34,956 nucleotides of DNA from a cf. Phormidesmis sp. LEGE 11477 (GCF_015207105.1 NZ_JADEXO010000063.1:1-34956), one strand, 5' to 3'; counted from the first letter of the stretch, positions 7,784-15,925 are shown. The notes: a model not told the origin generated them from the sequence alone. Program-made: numbers and translations.

Positions 7784-8737
7784 TCACTCCACGCCGTCGT
7801 AGCGCCATGGCACTGGATCGACAGAAACGCCATTGACGAATAGTCCCCAGTGCAGGTTGGGGCCAGTCGCAAACCCGGTAGCTCCCATATAGCCAACGAG
7901 CTGACCCTGCTGCACCATATCGCCTTCATTGACGGCAAATCCAGAGAGATGGATCATCACGCTGGTAACGCCTTGCCCATGATCGATGCCAAGGGTGTTG
8001 CCGTTGAGCACAAAGCCATCTGACTCTCGGCCCACTAAAGCAATCCGACCAGCCGCAGGTGCATAGAGCGGAGAACCGTTGCCAGCGGCGTAGTCTACGC
8101 CCCGATGGTAATAGCCTTCGGCAAAGACGCCGTTGTAATAGCGCTGGTTGCCATAGGCCGAGCTGACGTAGCCAGTACTGGGTCTAGCCATCGGGCCGTT
8201 CCAGTAGCGGGTGGGCGTACGCAGAGCGCGCAGGGCATCTAGGCTGTCAAACTCGTAGTCGGTGCCTTCTAATCCGGCGCGGCCAGGAGAAAGGTTGATA
8301 TATTGCGTATTGAAGCTACGATTGCCAATACCCACGGCAATGTTGTTGGTGCCTTCTGGGCCTTCTACTCGTAGCGTCATGCGACCTGGCGCTGTGTTTG
8401 GGCTAGTCGGCACTAGCGCTCTGTAACGATTATTCGAGCGATTATTCGACAGTGGAAAAGCAGTGTAAACAGTATCCCCGACGGTCACAGTCGGCATTTC
8501 TGCATTATTCTCACCTTGCACAATGACTGATAGGGTATCGCCTTGAGCAGGGTTCTTTGGCAGGATTTGAACGTTGTATGCCTGGGCAGGATGGGCGATC
8601 GCACTCCACAAAATGACTACTCCCAACAGCATCGGTAGCAGTGATCGCTGTTGGGTAGTCAGCCTATAGATAGTCGCGCTTAGTGAGCGATAGCAGTCAT
8701 ATAGAGAGGAAACCAAAGAGAAAACAAAGGAATTCAT
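7784..8737 (-). CDS. M23 (LytM-like) cell-wall peptidase domain protein
   Basis: 317 residues from the ATG at 8737; a longer frame would run into the divergent DUF421 gene. A signal peptide or anchor is at residues 32-53 (ending AHPAQA). Residues 55-140 form a beta-rich domain and residues 190-310 the M23 domain. The HxxxD zinc motif is present (His211, Asp215). The second motif reads GPNLHWG: the zinc-binding His296 is kept, but the first His of the usual HxH is Asn294. That His normally helps catalysis, so the enzyme may be weak or act as a regulator of amidases, as degenerate LytM proteins do. It is secreted to the periplasm. Confidence 0.87.
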   Translation of the reverse strand: MNSFVFSLVSSLYDCYRSLSATIYRLTTQQRSLLPMLLGVVILWSAIAHPAQAYNVQILPKNPAQGDTLSVIVQGENNAEMPTVTVGDTVYTAFPLSNNRSNNRYRALVPTSPNTAPGRMTLRVEGPEGTNNIAVGIGNRSFNTQYINLSPGRAGLEGTDYEFDSLDALRALRTPTRYWNGPMARPSTGYVSSAYGNQRYYNGVFAEGYYHRGVDYAAGNGSPLYAPAAGRIALVGRESDGFVLNGNTLGIDHGQGVTSVMIHLSGFAVNEGDMVQQGQLVGYMGATGFATGPNLHWGLFVNGVSVDPVPWRYDGVE

Positions 8738-8782
8738 TGTGATTTGCTTGTGTGTCAGTTGCGAAAATAAAGAAGCTTGTTG

Positions 8783-9331
8783 ATGGATAATCTTAGTCAA
8801 TTTTTTGATCGCCTTTTAGGGCTAAGCGCGGCTGATATCTCTGTGTGGCAGATGTGCATGCGGGCGGTGTTTGTCTATGTGAGTGCGCTGGTGATGGTAC
8901 GAGCACTGGGCGATCGTCGGTTCGCTGGCAAGTATGCCACTTTTGACGTCATTATAGGCATTATGCTAGGGGCAACTTTGAGCCGGGCGATTGCGGGGTC
9001 TTCCCCATTTTTCCCTACCCTGCTTTCTGCATTTGCGCTGGTGGCAATGCATCGGCTGCTATCGGTTGCTTCGTTCCAGTTTACTTGGCTAGAGCAATGG
9101 ATAAAGGGCGGGCCTCGGATGCTGATCGAAAATGGCAAGGTAAATCAGCAGGTGCTAAGAAAAACCCACATCACCTCTCAAGATCTAGAAGCCGTAATGC
9201 GATCGCAAGGCACTTTTCCTCAATCATCTCAGGCTCAATCATCCCTGTCTTGGCAGCAGATAGAAGAACAAATAGACATCGCAACGCTAGAGCCCAACGG
9301 CAGCATCAACGTCAAGCTACGGTCCGACTAG
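8783..9331 (+). CDS. DUF421 (YetF/YcaP-like) membrane protein
   Basis: 182 residues from the ATG at 8783 (a TTG six bases upstream is unlikely). Two or three membrane segments occupy residues 18-95. The conserved VRALGDRRFAGKYATFDVIIGIMLGATLSRAI block and the GGPRMLIENGKV segment identify DUF421. The soluble C-terminal part (residues 110-182) is shorter than in Bacillus YetF. Function of this family is not settled. It is transcribed away from the M23 gene from a short shared intergenic region. Confidence 0.85.
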   Translation: MDNLSQFFDRLLGLSAADISVWQMCMRAVFVYVSALVMVRALGDRRFAGKYATFDVIIGIMLGATLSRAIAGSSPFFPTLLSAFALVAMHRLLSVASFQFTWLEQWIKGGPRMLIENGKVNQQVLRKTHITSQDLEAVMRSQGTFPQSSQAQSSLSWQQIEEQIDIATLEPNGSINVKLRSD

Positions 9332-9413
9332 GTTAAAAAGCCTTTGTTCCCGTCGAATAATCGCTACAGAACGCTAGTAAAGACAACCGGCTCAAAAGTT
9401 GATTCGATCAAAA

Positions 9414-10904
9414 CTAACGGCGACCAAAAACGTTGAGAACATAGCTAAAAGGTGCTGTTAGCAAGATGACAACTGGAATGATCTCTAGTCGCCCCATCCA
9501 CATCATCATCATTAATGCACACTTGCCTAGCCAGTGTAGCGAAGGACTAGAAATACCGCTAGACAAACCAGCTGCGCCTAGTGCCGATGCGCTCTCAAAG
9601 ATAGCATCAACAACAGATCCGTTCGGTACTAGCCGAATTAGTACTAAGACACCGCTCAACAGACACACTAGCCATAGCACCAGCAATACAGCGGCTTGTT
9701 CTACCTGGCGACTCGCCTGATCAGGCGAGAGGGTTTTCTGATTAATCCGGCGGATGTAAGCCTGATGAGAAGTCAGCCCTAACTTACAAAAATGCCAAGA
9801 GACACCCTCTCCTAGTGCGAGTACGCGCGATAGCTTGACGCCACCAGCGGTTGAACCAGCCGCGCCTCCTATCACCATCGCCAAACTCAGTAAGAGCTTG
9901 TTAGTAGGGCTCATCAGCTGGATCGACTGGGTGCTAAAGCCGCAAGTCGTGAGCGCAGAGGTCCACTGAAAGATACTGTCTACCCAGGCAAACTGAGCCG
10001 ATGTGCTGTACTGCTGGGCTGCTACTGCTGCGCTACCCACGATTAGCAATAGCCACATCAGCCGATTCTGACGATCTCGCCAAAGCGTAAATAGCTTTCC
10101 TTTTAGGAACTTATCATGCTGCTCAAAGGCGATCGCACCTACCACCATTACCAGCACTATCGCCATCTTCGTAAAGGCTCCATAGACAGACATGCTGTCA
10201 TCGGTCACGCTAAAGCCACCCGTCGAGATCGCCGTCATGCCATGATTGATAGCTGGCCACCAGTCCATACCTGAAACCCGAAATAAGACAACGCTTGCTG
10301 CTGTGTAAAGCGCATATATGATGCAAATTCGACGAACGGTGCGCGTGATCGTCAGCCGCATCCGCGCCTGTCGTGTTTCTGCCTGGTAAAGCGCGTACTG
10401 ATCTTGCAGCGGCTCTAGCAGTGCGATCGCAAACACAATCAAACCCAAGCCGCCAACCCACTCCATCAGCGATCGCCACCACTGCAAACAAGCCGGTAGA
10501 TCGCTTTCTGAGAGCACCATGGTCAAACCGGTACTTGTAAAACCCGAAAAACCTTCAAATAGTGCATTTATCAATTCAGTAAAATCCCTAACCGTAGACG
10601 GAGCAGCCTCTCCCATGGCGATCGCCGTAAACCACAAGGGCAAGCCACCTATAGCCGCAATCAGTCCCCAGCTAAGCGCCACACTAATCAAGGTCTGCTT
10701 AGTTGGAACACTTTCAGGCTTTTTGCCGAGTAGATACAGCAGCAGCGCCAGCAGCGAGGTGATCAAGAGGCTAGCAAGGAACGGCAGTACCGCAAACCAT
10801 TCTCTCGCTATCAAACAAATCGGCAGAGACAGCAGCAGCATACCAATTGGAATTAGCAAAAATCTACTAACGTCTCGACTAATCGCCGTTAGATAGATCT
10901 TCAT
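9414..10904 (-). CDS. trkH: TrkH/KtrB-type potassium uptake channel subunit
   Basis: 496 residues with about ten membrane segments. Four pore-loop motifs with the filter glycine are visible in order: GFTSTGLTMV, ISTGGFSVTD, LTTCGFSTQS and GAAGLSSG. This is the K+-selective layout of the TrkH/KtrB/HKT superfamily. Its ATG overlaps the stop codon of the TrkA-N gene upstream (ATGA, bases 10901-10904), so channel and gating subunit are made together. It resides in the plasma membrane and takes up K+ with H+ or Na+. Whether it is Trk or Ktr cannot be decided here. Confidence 0.92.
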   Translation of the reverse strand: MKIYLTAISRDVSRFLLIPIGMLLLSLPICLIAREWFAVLPFLASLLITSLLALLLYLLGKKPESVPTKQTLISVALSWGLIAAIGGLPLWFTAIAMGEAAPSTVRDFTELINALFEGFSGFTSTGLTMVLSESDLPACLQWWRSLMEWVGGLGLIVFAIALLEPLQDQYALYQAETRQARMRLTITRTVRRICIIYALYTAASVVLFRVSGMDWWPAINHGMTAISTGGFSVTDDSMSVYGAFTKMAIVLVMVVGAIAFEQHDKFLKGKLFTLWRDRQNRLMWLLLIVGSAAVAAQQYSTSAQFAWVDSIFQWTSALTTCGFSTQSIQLMSPTNKLLLSLAMVIGGAAGSTAGGVKLSRVLALGEGVSWHFCKLGLTSHQAYIRRINQKTLSPDQASRQVEQAAVLLVLWLVCLLSGVLVLIRLVPNGSVVDAIFESASALGAAGLSSGISSPSLHWLGKCALMMMMWMGRLEIIPVVILLTAPFSYVLNVFGRR

Positions 10905-11308
10905 GGTTTCTCTGAATCAACGTATTGATAGAGCTGATGGGCCACGATACCGGCTGGATCGCTAATCACCTGTACACCTAGGTTCTCAAACATACTGGTA
11001 TGAGACTGCTGGTTGATTAAGCTAATACAGGTCTCTACCTTATGCTCTTTAGCCAGCACCATAGCCATTAGGTTTTGAGCATCATCATGCGTCGTAGCAA
11101 TGACCGCATCGGCCCGGTCTACTTCCGCTTCGTTCAAAATATCTTCGTCGCCAATATTGCCTACAAAAGCGCGAATGTCATTCTCCTTCAAGATTTTCCT
11201 GGTCCGCTCCTCGTCTTTTTCAATCAGGGCAACTTCATGATTTTGCTCAAGAGCAATCTCGATAAACCGCTGCCCTTCTGGGCCAGCACCCAACACAATT
11301 AGATACAT
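10901..11308 (-). CDS. trkA: TrkA-N (RCK) regulatory subunit of the K+ channel
   Basis: 135 residues, a single RCK-N Rossmann domain: GAGPEGQ at residues 8-14 binds the nucleotide, IEKDEER ends strand two, and VIATTHDDAQNLMA follows. The RCK-C domain present in KtrA and full TrkA is absent, so the protein is about 80 residues shorter than usual. It is translationally coupled to trkH and should form the cytoplasmic gating ring that senses NAD(H) or ATP/ADP. Confidence 0.88.
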   Translation of the reverse strand: MYLIVLGAGPEGQRFIEIALEQNHEVALIEKDEERTRKILKENDIRAFVGNIGDEDILNEAEVDRADAVIATTHDDAQNLMAMVLAKEHKVETCISLINQQSHTSMFENLGVQVISDPAGIVAHQLYQYVDSEKP

Positions 11309-11571
11309 CGTTTATCCATAGAATTTGACCACAACGGAACTTGGCCCTAATAGACTTGGCCACGGTCAAGCCAATCGTAATGGTCAGCGGTCTCTACAGA
11401 ATGTATCTAGAAGAGCAATTGAATCAGCCCTCTAGATAGATGTTCGATTAGCCAAACCAAAGAAGATACCGATTTGCTAAACACCCCCTCTCTTCATTAC
11501 ATCTCCACTTTTCTTTGTTGAAATAAGGTCGGTTCACGTAAATAACTACATTCAACTACATTCCCAAAAAC
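11309..11571 (+). promoter_or_regulatory. Divergent control region between trkA and far-red psbA
   Basis: 263 bp. It holds an 8-bp inverted repeat TATCTAGA (11404-11411) and TCTAGATA (11431-11438), separated by 19 bp. A weak promoter-like pair TTGAAA (11518-11523) and AATAAC (11541-11546), 17 bp apart, lies 26 bp before the psbA ATG. No Shine-Dalgarno is seen, which is common for psbA. The dyad is a candidate site for the far-red regulator or for a trkA regulator. Assignment is by position only. Confidence 0.4.
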
Positions 11572-12651
11572 ATGACGACCCTTATTCAACGTCCGACTAC
11601 AAGCCAGTGGGAGAGATTCTGCCAGTGGATCACCAGTACCGAGAACCGTCTTTATATCGGCTGGTTCGGTGTCTTGATGCTGCCCCTGCTCGGTGTCTCT
11701 ATCACTGTGTTTGTCACCGCCTTCATCGCGGCACCTCCAGTCGACATCGACGGCATCCGCGAACCGCTGTCTGGCTCGCTGCTGTACGGTAATAACATCA
11801 TCACAGCTGCCGTTGTTCCTACCTCTAATGCCATCGGGCTTCACTTTTATCCAATCTGGGAAGCTGCCACGCTAGACGAATGGCTCTACAACGGAGGGCC
11901 TTACCAAATGATCGCCTTCCACTATGTTCCAGCCCTGCTGTGTTATCTGGGCCGGGAATGGGAGCTGAGCTATCGACTAGGCATGCGTCCTTGGATTTGT
12001 ATTGCCTACTCTGCGCCAGTTGCGGCGACTATTTCTGTTTTCTTGATCTACCCCATCGGTCAAGGCAGCTTCTCTGATGGTCTACCAATGGGCATCAGCG
12101 GCACCTTCAATTTCATGTTTGTCTTTCAGGCGGAGCATAATATTCTGATGCATCCGTTCCATATGCTTGGCGTTGCGGGTGTACTGGGCGGTTCCTTATT
12201 CTGTGCAATGCATGGCTCATTAGTAACCTCTAGCCTGGTCAGAGAAACTAGCGACACGCAGTCTCAAAACGAAGGCTATAAGTTTGGTCAAGAAGAAGAG
12301 ACTTACAACATTCTGGCTGCTCACGGCTACTTTGGTCGATTGATCTTCCAGTATGCTAGTTTCAACAATTCCCGTCAGCTTCACTTCTTCTTAGCCGCGT
12401 GGCCAGTGGTTTGCATCTGGTTTGTAGCGTTAGGGATTAGTACAATGGCCTTCAACCTCAATGGGTTTAACTTCAATCATTCTGTTCTAGACTCGCAAGG
12501 TCGCGTGCTGCCAAGCTGGGCAGATGTGGTCAACCGCGCTAGTCTGGGCTTTGAAGTCATGCATGAGCGCAATGCTCACAACTTTCCACTAGATTTAGCT
12601 AGTGGAGAATCTGTTCGAGTAGCGATGCGTGCTCCTCATATTGACGCTTGA
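11572..12651 (+). CDS. psbA3: Photosystem II D1 protein, far-red (psbA3) type
   Basis: 359 residues, a full D1. All ligands of the Mn4CaO5 cluster are retained (Asp169, Glu188, His331, Glu332, His336, Asp341 here, one less than standard numbering), as are TyrZ (IYPIGQ) and the C-terminal processing site after LDLA. It is therefore a water-oxidising D1 and not the ChlF synthase, which lacks these ligands. It differs from ordinary D1 in several places. The ligand region for ChlZ reads [15 protein letters not shown], with Tyr after the His, and a Thr stands at standard position 154. Tyr and Thr at about these positions are reported to favour chlorophyll d at the ChlD1 site in far-red D1. Glu replaces Gln130. 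It has its own terminator. Confidence 0.88.
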   Translation: MTTLIQRPTTSQWERFCQWITSTENRLYIGWFGVLMLPLLGVSITVFVTAFIAAPPVDIDGIREPLSGSLLYGNNIITAAVVPTSNAIGLHFYPIWEAATLDEWLYNGGPYQMIAFHYVPALLCYLGREWELSYRLGMRPWICIAYSAPVAATISVFLIYPIGQGSFSDGLPMGISGTFNFMFVFQAEHNILMHPFHMLGVAGVLGGSLFCAMHGSLVTSSLVRETSDTQSQNEGYKFGQEEETYNILAAHGYFGRLIFQYASFNNSRQLHFFLAAWPVVCIWFVALGISTMAFNLNGFNFNHSVLDSQGRVLPSWADVVNRASLGFEVMHERNAHNFPLDLASGESVRVAMRAPHIDA

Positions 12652-12704
12652 TATATTCTCTGACGAATAGATCGCGAGCGGCAACTTATCCTCGTTATCT
12701 AGGT

Positions 12705-12736
12705 AGCGCTTTCCTCCGGGAGAGCGCTTTTCTTTT
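12705..12736 (+). terminator. Intrinsic terminator of psbA3
   Basis: A stem with arms AGCGCTTTCC and GGGAGAGCGCT (two G-U pairs, very short loop) at 12705-12728 is followed by TTTTCTTTT. It lies 54 bp after the psbA stop, correctly placed and oriented to end its transcript. Confidence 0.8.
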
Positions 12737-12746
12737 GCCTGCTCAG

Positions 12747-12784
12747 GCTATAGCGTCGGTTACCGCTTCTAGCCGACGTATAGC
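12747..12784. terminator. Second hairpin between psbA3 and the convergent TA cassette
   Basis: Arms GCTATA-g-CGTCGG (12747-12759) and CCGACGTATAGC (12773-12784) pair over 12 bp with one bulged G. It lies between two convergent transcription units and probably serves as a terminator for the minus-strand cassette or in both directions. An imperfect tandem repeat of about 15 bp (CTTTGCTTTCTACTA, then CTTTGCTTCTACTA) follows at 12793-12821. Confidence 0.55.
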
Positions 12785-12818
12785 TTCTCGCACTTTGCTT
12801 TCTACTACTTTGCTTCTA

Positions 12819-13214
12819 CTATGGGATGAAAATTCGTCGTGCGCCCTTGTAATCTTCGATGTCAATCACGATATCAACCAAGCGATCAACACAACGTTCT
12901 CTGTAGTTTGGTTCAGCCATTAGCCGATCAATATTGCCTATCGTGACAATAGGTAAAGAGGTAGGCGTATTTTCCTCACGCATCACTTGCTCCAAAGAGT
13001 CTTTTCCTTTCATACTCCGGTTAGCAGTAATTAGAATCATCTGGTTGTCTTGAGCATATTGCCAAACAACTCGATCGTCACTCGTAGTTGCCAAATCGAC
13101 TTCTTCAAACAGAACGAACCGAATCGGGATTATCTCAAGCCAATCACTTGCAACAAGGCTACCTGCCAAAATAACGGAATGTCCTCGTAAGTTGTGGTCA
13201 ACCAGAAAGTTCAT
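12819..13214 (-). CDS. DUF5615 (PIN-like, Mut7-C-type) probable toxin
   Basis: 131 residues. It begins MNFLVDHNL with Asp6, the first acidic residue of PIN-like nucleases. The middle has TSDDRVVWQYAQDNQMILITANR, the conserved Asp pair followed by the strand carrying T-A-N-R (where PIN proteins have T-x-D). It ends in a helical stretch and IEDYKGARRIFIP. DUF5615 proteins pair with DUF433 antitoxins (VapBC45-like), and the DUF433 gene lies directly upstream with a four-base overlap. RNase activity is likely but inferred. Its position inside the far-red block is unusual. Confidence 0.72.
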   Translation of the reverse strand: MNFLVDHNLRGHSVILAGSLVASDWLEIIPIRFVLFEEVDLATTSDDRVVWQYAQDNQMILITANRSMKGKDSLEQVMREENTPTSLPIVTIGNIDRLMAEPNYRERCVDRLVDIVIDIEDYKGARRIFIP

Positions 13215-13594
13215 GCTTGTGATTCAAGCTCAGCCCTTCTTGCCTGAAGCTTAGCTCGAATCGCCTCTGTTCCAGGCTTTGGAGGTTTAGCAGCAATGCA
13301 AGCGATCCGCTCACGATTTTGCTCCTCATAATACTGCCGTAGCTCCTCAGATTCTTTTAGAACAAGTTTGTACTCCGCTTCAATCTCCATACGGTGTGCC
13401 TCAATATAAGACAGCGCAGAACTCATTTGCTCATTAGTAAGGTCAAGCATGGCGCGGATAAACTTGGGCGGGTATTGTGCTGTCACATAGTCCATTACAT
13501 CGTAAAGCGTGATGCGTGTACCTGAAATCGTCAGACCACGCTCTGTACGAATGATAAGCGACTGTTCGTTAGCTGCAGAAGCCATACCCATCAC
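13211..13594 (-). CDS. DUF433 antitoxin (VapB45-like)
   Basis: 127 residues. The DUF433 core is at about residues 15-65: GLTISGTRITLYDVMDYVTAQYPPKFI and LTNEQMSSALSYIEAHR, a winged-helix fold that recognises DNA and binds the partner toxin. A charged, probably coiled-coil C-terminal tail (residues 68-127) follows and is the likely toxin-binding part. It is the first gene of the pair and overlaps the toxin start (13211-13214). Several ATG codons stand at the start (positions 1, 2 and 4), so the exact N-terminus is uncertain. Confidence 0.75.
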   Translation of the reverse strand: MMGMASAANEQSLIIRTERGLTISGTRITLYDVMDYVTAQYPPKFIRAMLDLTNEQMSSALSYIEAHRMEIEAEYKLVLKESEELRQYYEEQNRERIACIAAKPPKPGTEAIRAKLQARRAELESQA

Positions 13595-13719
13595 CTCATA
13601 GAATCTATCTCTATAGTACTTAACCCATTCGCCTTCAGGATCAGGTTATCTCTCTATAGCTTTTGTCACTTGAGATGAGGTACAGTTTGCAGACTGAAAG
13701 CTTTATATTGCAGCGGTAG

Positions 13720-13777
13720 GACCCCGCGTCGTCGTACGGCGCTAGCGGTGAGACCCCGCGTCGCTTTGCGGCGCTAG
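13720..13777. repeat. Two hairpin-forming direct repeats of 26 bp
   Basis: Copies at 13720-13745 and 13752-13777 share GACCCCGCGTCG and GGCGCTAG at their ends. Each forms a 7-bp stem with a 3-base loop: GCGTCGT-CGT-ACGGCGC (13726-13742) and GCGTCGC-TTT-GCGGCGC (13758-13774). The innermost pair is T-A in one and C-G in the other, a compensatory change that argues for selection on the stem. The type resembles the small palindromic REP-like repeats of many cyanobacterial genomes. Confidence 0.7.
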
Positions 13778-13810
13778 GGAACGCCTACCAAGACAGGGAA
13801 TGCCTACCAA
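13776..13810. repeat. Direct repeat AGGGAAyGCCTACCAA
   Basis: AGGGAACGCCTACCAA (13776-13791) and AGGGAATGCCTACCAA (13795-13810) match at 15 of 16 positions. They abut the hairpin repeats on their right side and belong to the same compact cluster. Confidence 0.7.
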
Positions 13811-13830
13811 AACAACGGGTCAAGTGACGC

Positions 13831-13880
13831 GCCTGTACCGTAGGCTTTGCCTTCTGGCGGAGTATGCGTCCGATACAGGC
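13831..13880. repeat. Inverted repeat GCCTGTA / TACAGGC with inner hairpin
   Basis: Perfect 7-bp arms at 13831-13837 and 13874-13880 enclose 36 bp, with a further CG/CG pairing just inside and a small GGC-TTT-GCC hairpin (13843-13851). It could be a miniature mobile element or structured RNA end; no flanking target duplication was recognised. Confidence 0.5.
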
Positions 13881-14053
13881 TATATGGCCAAACATCTAAT
13901 TCGCTGTAAGTCCTGAATTGATCGACTTCGACCCAAACTAGCGCATATCGAACTTGAGAAGCAGATCGCAAATGTTGATATAGGCTCTAGGTATTGATAC
14001 CAGACTAATCAACTCTTTCCCAGTCATTTTGAGTATTTGCCAGTGTCCAAGAC

Positions 14054-14254
14054 CTAAACGTCGATGCCTTCAACAATAACAGTCCCGTTGTATAACTGAA
14101 GAATCGTTAGAATAAAGAGTAGAAGCGCAACTAGCATGATTCCCATCAGGGGCGCTGTACCCCAACCAGGAACAACTTTACCCGCTTCGGAGTTGAGCTT
14201 TCTTAGGGGATACTGCAAAGGTGCAGCTTTGTTGGAAACGAATTTTTGTCGCAT
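14054..14254 (-). CDS. psbH2: Photosystem II PsbH, far-red paralog
   Basis: 66 residues, matching PsbH throughout: [22 protein letters not shown], one membrane helix (about residues 37-56) and the C-terminal VEGIDV. The N-terminal 17 residues are unlike ordinary PsbH. It binds next to CP47 in the PSII core. It is the last gene of the long minus-strand far-red operon and is separated from psbB2 by a strong hairpin, so its level may be set separately. Confidence 0.93.
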   Translation of the reverse strand: MRQKFVSNKAAPLQYPLRKLNSEAGKVVPGWGTAPLMGIMLVALLLFILTILQLYNGTVIVEGIDV

Positions 14255-14289
14255 CGAGAACCTTATTAGAACAGTTAGTTTGTATTTAG

Positions 14290-14323
14290 AAAGCGACAGG
14301 ATGCACTATCATCCTGTCGCTTT
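14290..14323 (-). terminator. 14-bp perfect hairpin between psbB2 and psbH2
   Basis: Arms AAAGCGACAGGATG (14290-14303) and CATCCTGTCGCTTT (14310-14323) pair perfectly around a 6-base loop. In the operon's direction it comes 10 bases after the psbB2 stop and 35 bases before psbH2. The T-rich run (TTTATTTTGCTTTT) lies on the plus-strand side, so on the operon's strand it lacks a proper U-tract. It may be a partial terminator, a processing site or an mRNA 3' end stabiliser. Confidence 0.65.
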
Positions 14324-14332
14324 ATTTTGCTT

Positions 14333-15862
14333 TTATGCAGGTGTTTGTTGAGAGGTTGGGTCGCCGACCTTCTTAAAGTAGCCCCACTCCACTTGCTCGG
14401 CACTCAGGCTCGGATCGATGCCAGCGAACACATCCTGGAAGAGCGCTCTCAAGCCGTGCCAGATATGACCAAAGAACCACAGCAGGCCAAAGATTGCATG
14501 GAAGAAGGCAAAGAAACCTCGATTGCTGGTTCTAAACAAACCGTCAGAGTCGTAGACGCTGCGATCAAATTCAAACGGTTCTCCTAGCTGAGCACGACGG
14601 GCATATTTTTTAACGTCTTTGGGATCGCTAAACGTTTGTCCATCGAGATCTCCGCCATAAAAGCTGACAGTTACGCCTGTCTGTTCGATGCCGTACTTGG
14701 ATTCTGCCTGGCGGAAAGGAATATCGGCGCGAACAACGCCGTCTTGGTCAAATAAGACAACTGGAAAGTTTTCAAAGAAGTTTGGCATTCTACGAACTGT
14801 GAGTTCCCTGCCTTCGCCGTCTTTAAAGACCGGATGACCTAACCACTCGGTGGGCAATCCGTCACCATCCACCATACGTCCGACTCGGAAGAGGCCACCC
14901 TTGGCGGGACTATTGCCAACATAGTCGTAGAAAGCGAGCTTTGTTGGAATCTTTGACCACGCTTCAGATAGGCTTTGGCCCTCGCTGATACCAGATTTTA
15001 CCCGACGGTTAATCTCCTGCTGAAAAACGCCTTGATCCCATTGATATCGAGTCGGTCCCCAAAGTTCAATCGGGTTGGTGGCGGTGCCATACCACATCGT
15101 CCCGGAGGCGATGAAAGCACCCGAAAAGAATACGGCTAGTCCGCTGGCGAGTGCGCCTTCAATGTTTCCCATTCTCAGCCCCTTGTACAAATATTCAGGG
15201 GGTCGAACAGAGATGTGAAACAGTCCGCCGATAATGGCAACGATGCCGAGGGCAATGTGATGAGCGACTACGCCCCCCGGATTGTGAGGGTCGAATCCGG
15301 CTGCGCCCCATTCTGGCGCAACGCCCTGAATGTGTCCGGTGAGTCCTAGCGGATCGGAAACCCACATGCCAGGGCCGAATAAACCCGTGAGATGAAGAGC
15401 GCCAAAGCCAAAGCAGAGAATTCCGGCCAGGGTTAAATGAATGCCAAAGATTTTAGGCAAATCGAGTACCGGTTCGTCTGTCTTGGGATCAAAGAAGGTG
15501 GAGATGTCCCAATAGACCCAGTGCCAGCAGGCGGCGAGGAAAGAGAGGCCAGAGTAAATAATGTGGGCGATCGCAACCGTTTCAAACGTCCAAAGTCCAG
15601 GGTTTGTAAACGTCTCACCTGTTACGCTCCATCCTTGCCAAGAATTTACCACACCCAGACGAGATACAAACGGCATCAAAAAACAGCCCTGCCGCCACAT
15701 TGGATTCAAAATTGGGTCGCTAGGATCAAACAGCGCTAGCTCATATAGCAGCATTGAACCTGCAAACCCAGCACAGAGGGCATTATGCATTATATGCACT
15801 GCAATCAATCGACCTGGATCGTTCAGCACTGACGTGTGAACGCGATACCAAGGGAGTCCCAT
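14333..15862 (-). CDS. psbB2: Photosystem II CP47, far-red paralog
   Basis: 509 residues, the normal CP47 length, beginning [18 protein letters not shown] with the conserved start and carrying the many membrane-face histidines that bind chlorophyll. Six membrane helices and the large lumenal loop before the last helix are recognisable (for example [23 protein letters not shown] and [15 protein letters not shown]). A good AGGAG ribosome site precedes the ATG. It is an inner antenna of PSII. Its presence with other paralogs of the far-red set identifies it as PsbB2, expected to carry some chlorophyll f. Which sites hold chlorophyll f is not visible from this reading. Confidence 0.95.
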   Translation of the reverse strand: MGLPWYRVHTSVLNDPGRLIAVHIMHNALCAGFAGSMLLYELALFDPSDPILNPMWRQGCFLMPFVSRLGVVNSWQGWSVTGETFTNPGLWTFETVAIAHIIYSGLSFLAACWHWVYWDISTFFDPKTDEPVLDLPKIFGIHLTLAGILCFGFGALHLTGLFGPGMWVSDPLGLTGHIQGVAPEWGAAGFDPHNPGGVVAHHIALGIVAIIGGLFHISVRPPEYLYKGLRMGNIEGALASGLAVFFSGAFIASGTMWYGTATNPIELWGPTRYQWDQGVFQQEINRRVKSGISEGQSLSEAWSKIPTKLAFYDYVGNSPAKGGLFRVGRMVDGDGLPTEWLGHPVFKDGEGRELTVRRMPNFFENFPVVLFDQDGVVRADIPFRQAESKYGIEQTGVTVSFYGGDLDGQTFSDPKDVKKYARRAQLGEPFEFDRSVYDSDGLFRTSNRGFFAFFHAIFGLLWFFGHIWHGLRALFQDVFAGIDPSLSAEQVEWGYFKKVGDPTSQQTPA

Positions 15863-15925
15863 CAGATTTTTCTCCTGAAATAAATAATCGGATTCTTTAG
15901 CTAGTAACTAGCTAGTTAGAAAGTA

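Larger units (their letters stand above)
13595..14053. other. 459-bp repeat-rich spacer between the TA cassette and psbH2
   Basis: No open frame of note. The middle (13720-13880) is a cluster of small repeats and hairpins described in separate entries. The ends (13595-13700 and 13885-14053) are plain A+T-richer sequence. This is where transcription of the long far-red operon should end, but no textbook terminator with a T-run was found; one of the repeat hairpins may do this job. Confidence 0.5.

Noticed and set aside
8738-8800. Longer M23 start at 8800 giving 21 extra residues.
   Set aside because: It would overlap the divergent DUF421 start and put a polar stretch before the signal peptide; the ATG at 8737 is more sensible.
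10210-10896. Long open frames antisense or out of frame to trkH and other genes.
   Set aside because: They shadow strongly supported genes, lack ribosome sites and resemble no family.
11536-11549. The 14-mer ACGTAAATAACTAC upstream of psbA3 also occurs upstream of arsR (3873-3886).
   Set aside because: One or a few exact 14-mer matches are expected by chance in 35 kb, and the two genes have no shared regulation that would explain it.
11572-12651. Possible chlorophyll f synthase (ChlF).
   Set aside because: All Mn4CaO5 ligands and the C-terminal processing site are present, whereas ChlF lacks these ligands.
13720-13880. Possible CRISPR array.
   Set aside because: Only two copies of each short repeat, no spacers of regular length and no cas genes nearby.
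15882-15924. AACTAGCTAGTT palindrome and CTAG-rich stretch between psbC2 and psbB2.
   Set aside because: Short and low-complexity; no gene start, binding consensus or terminator form could be tied to it.
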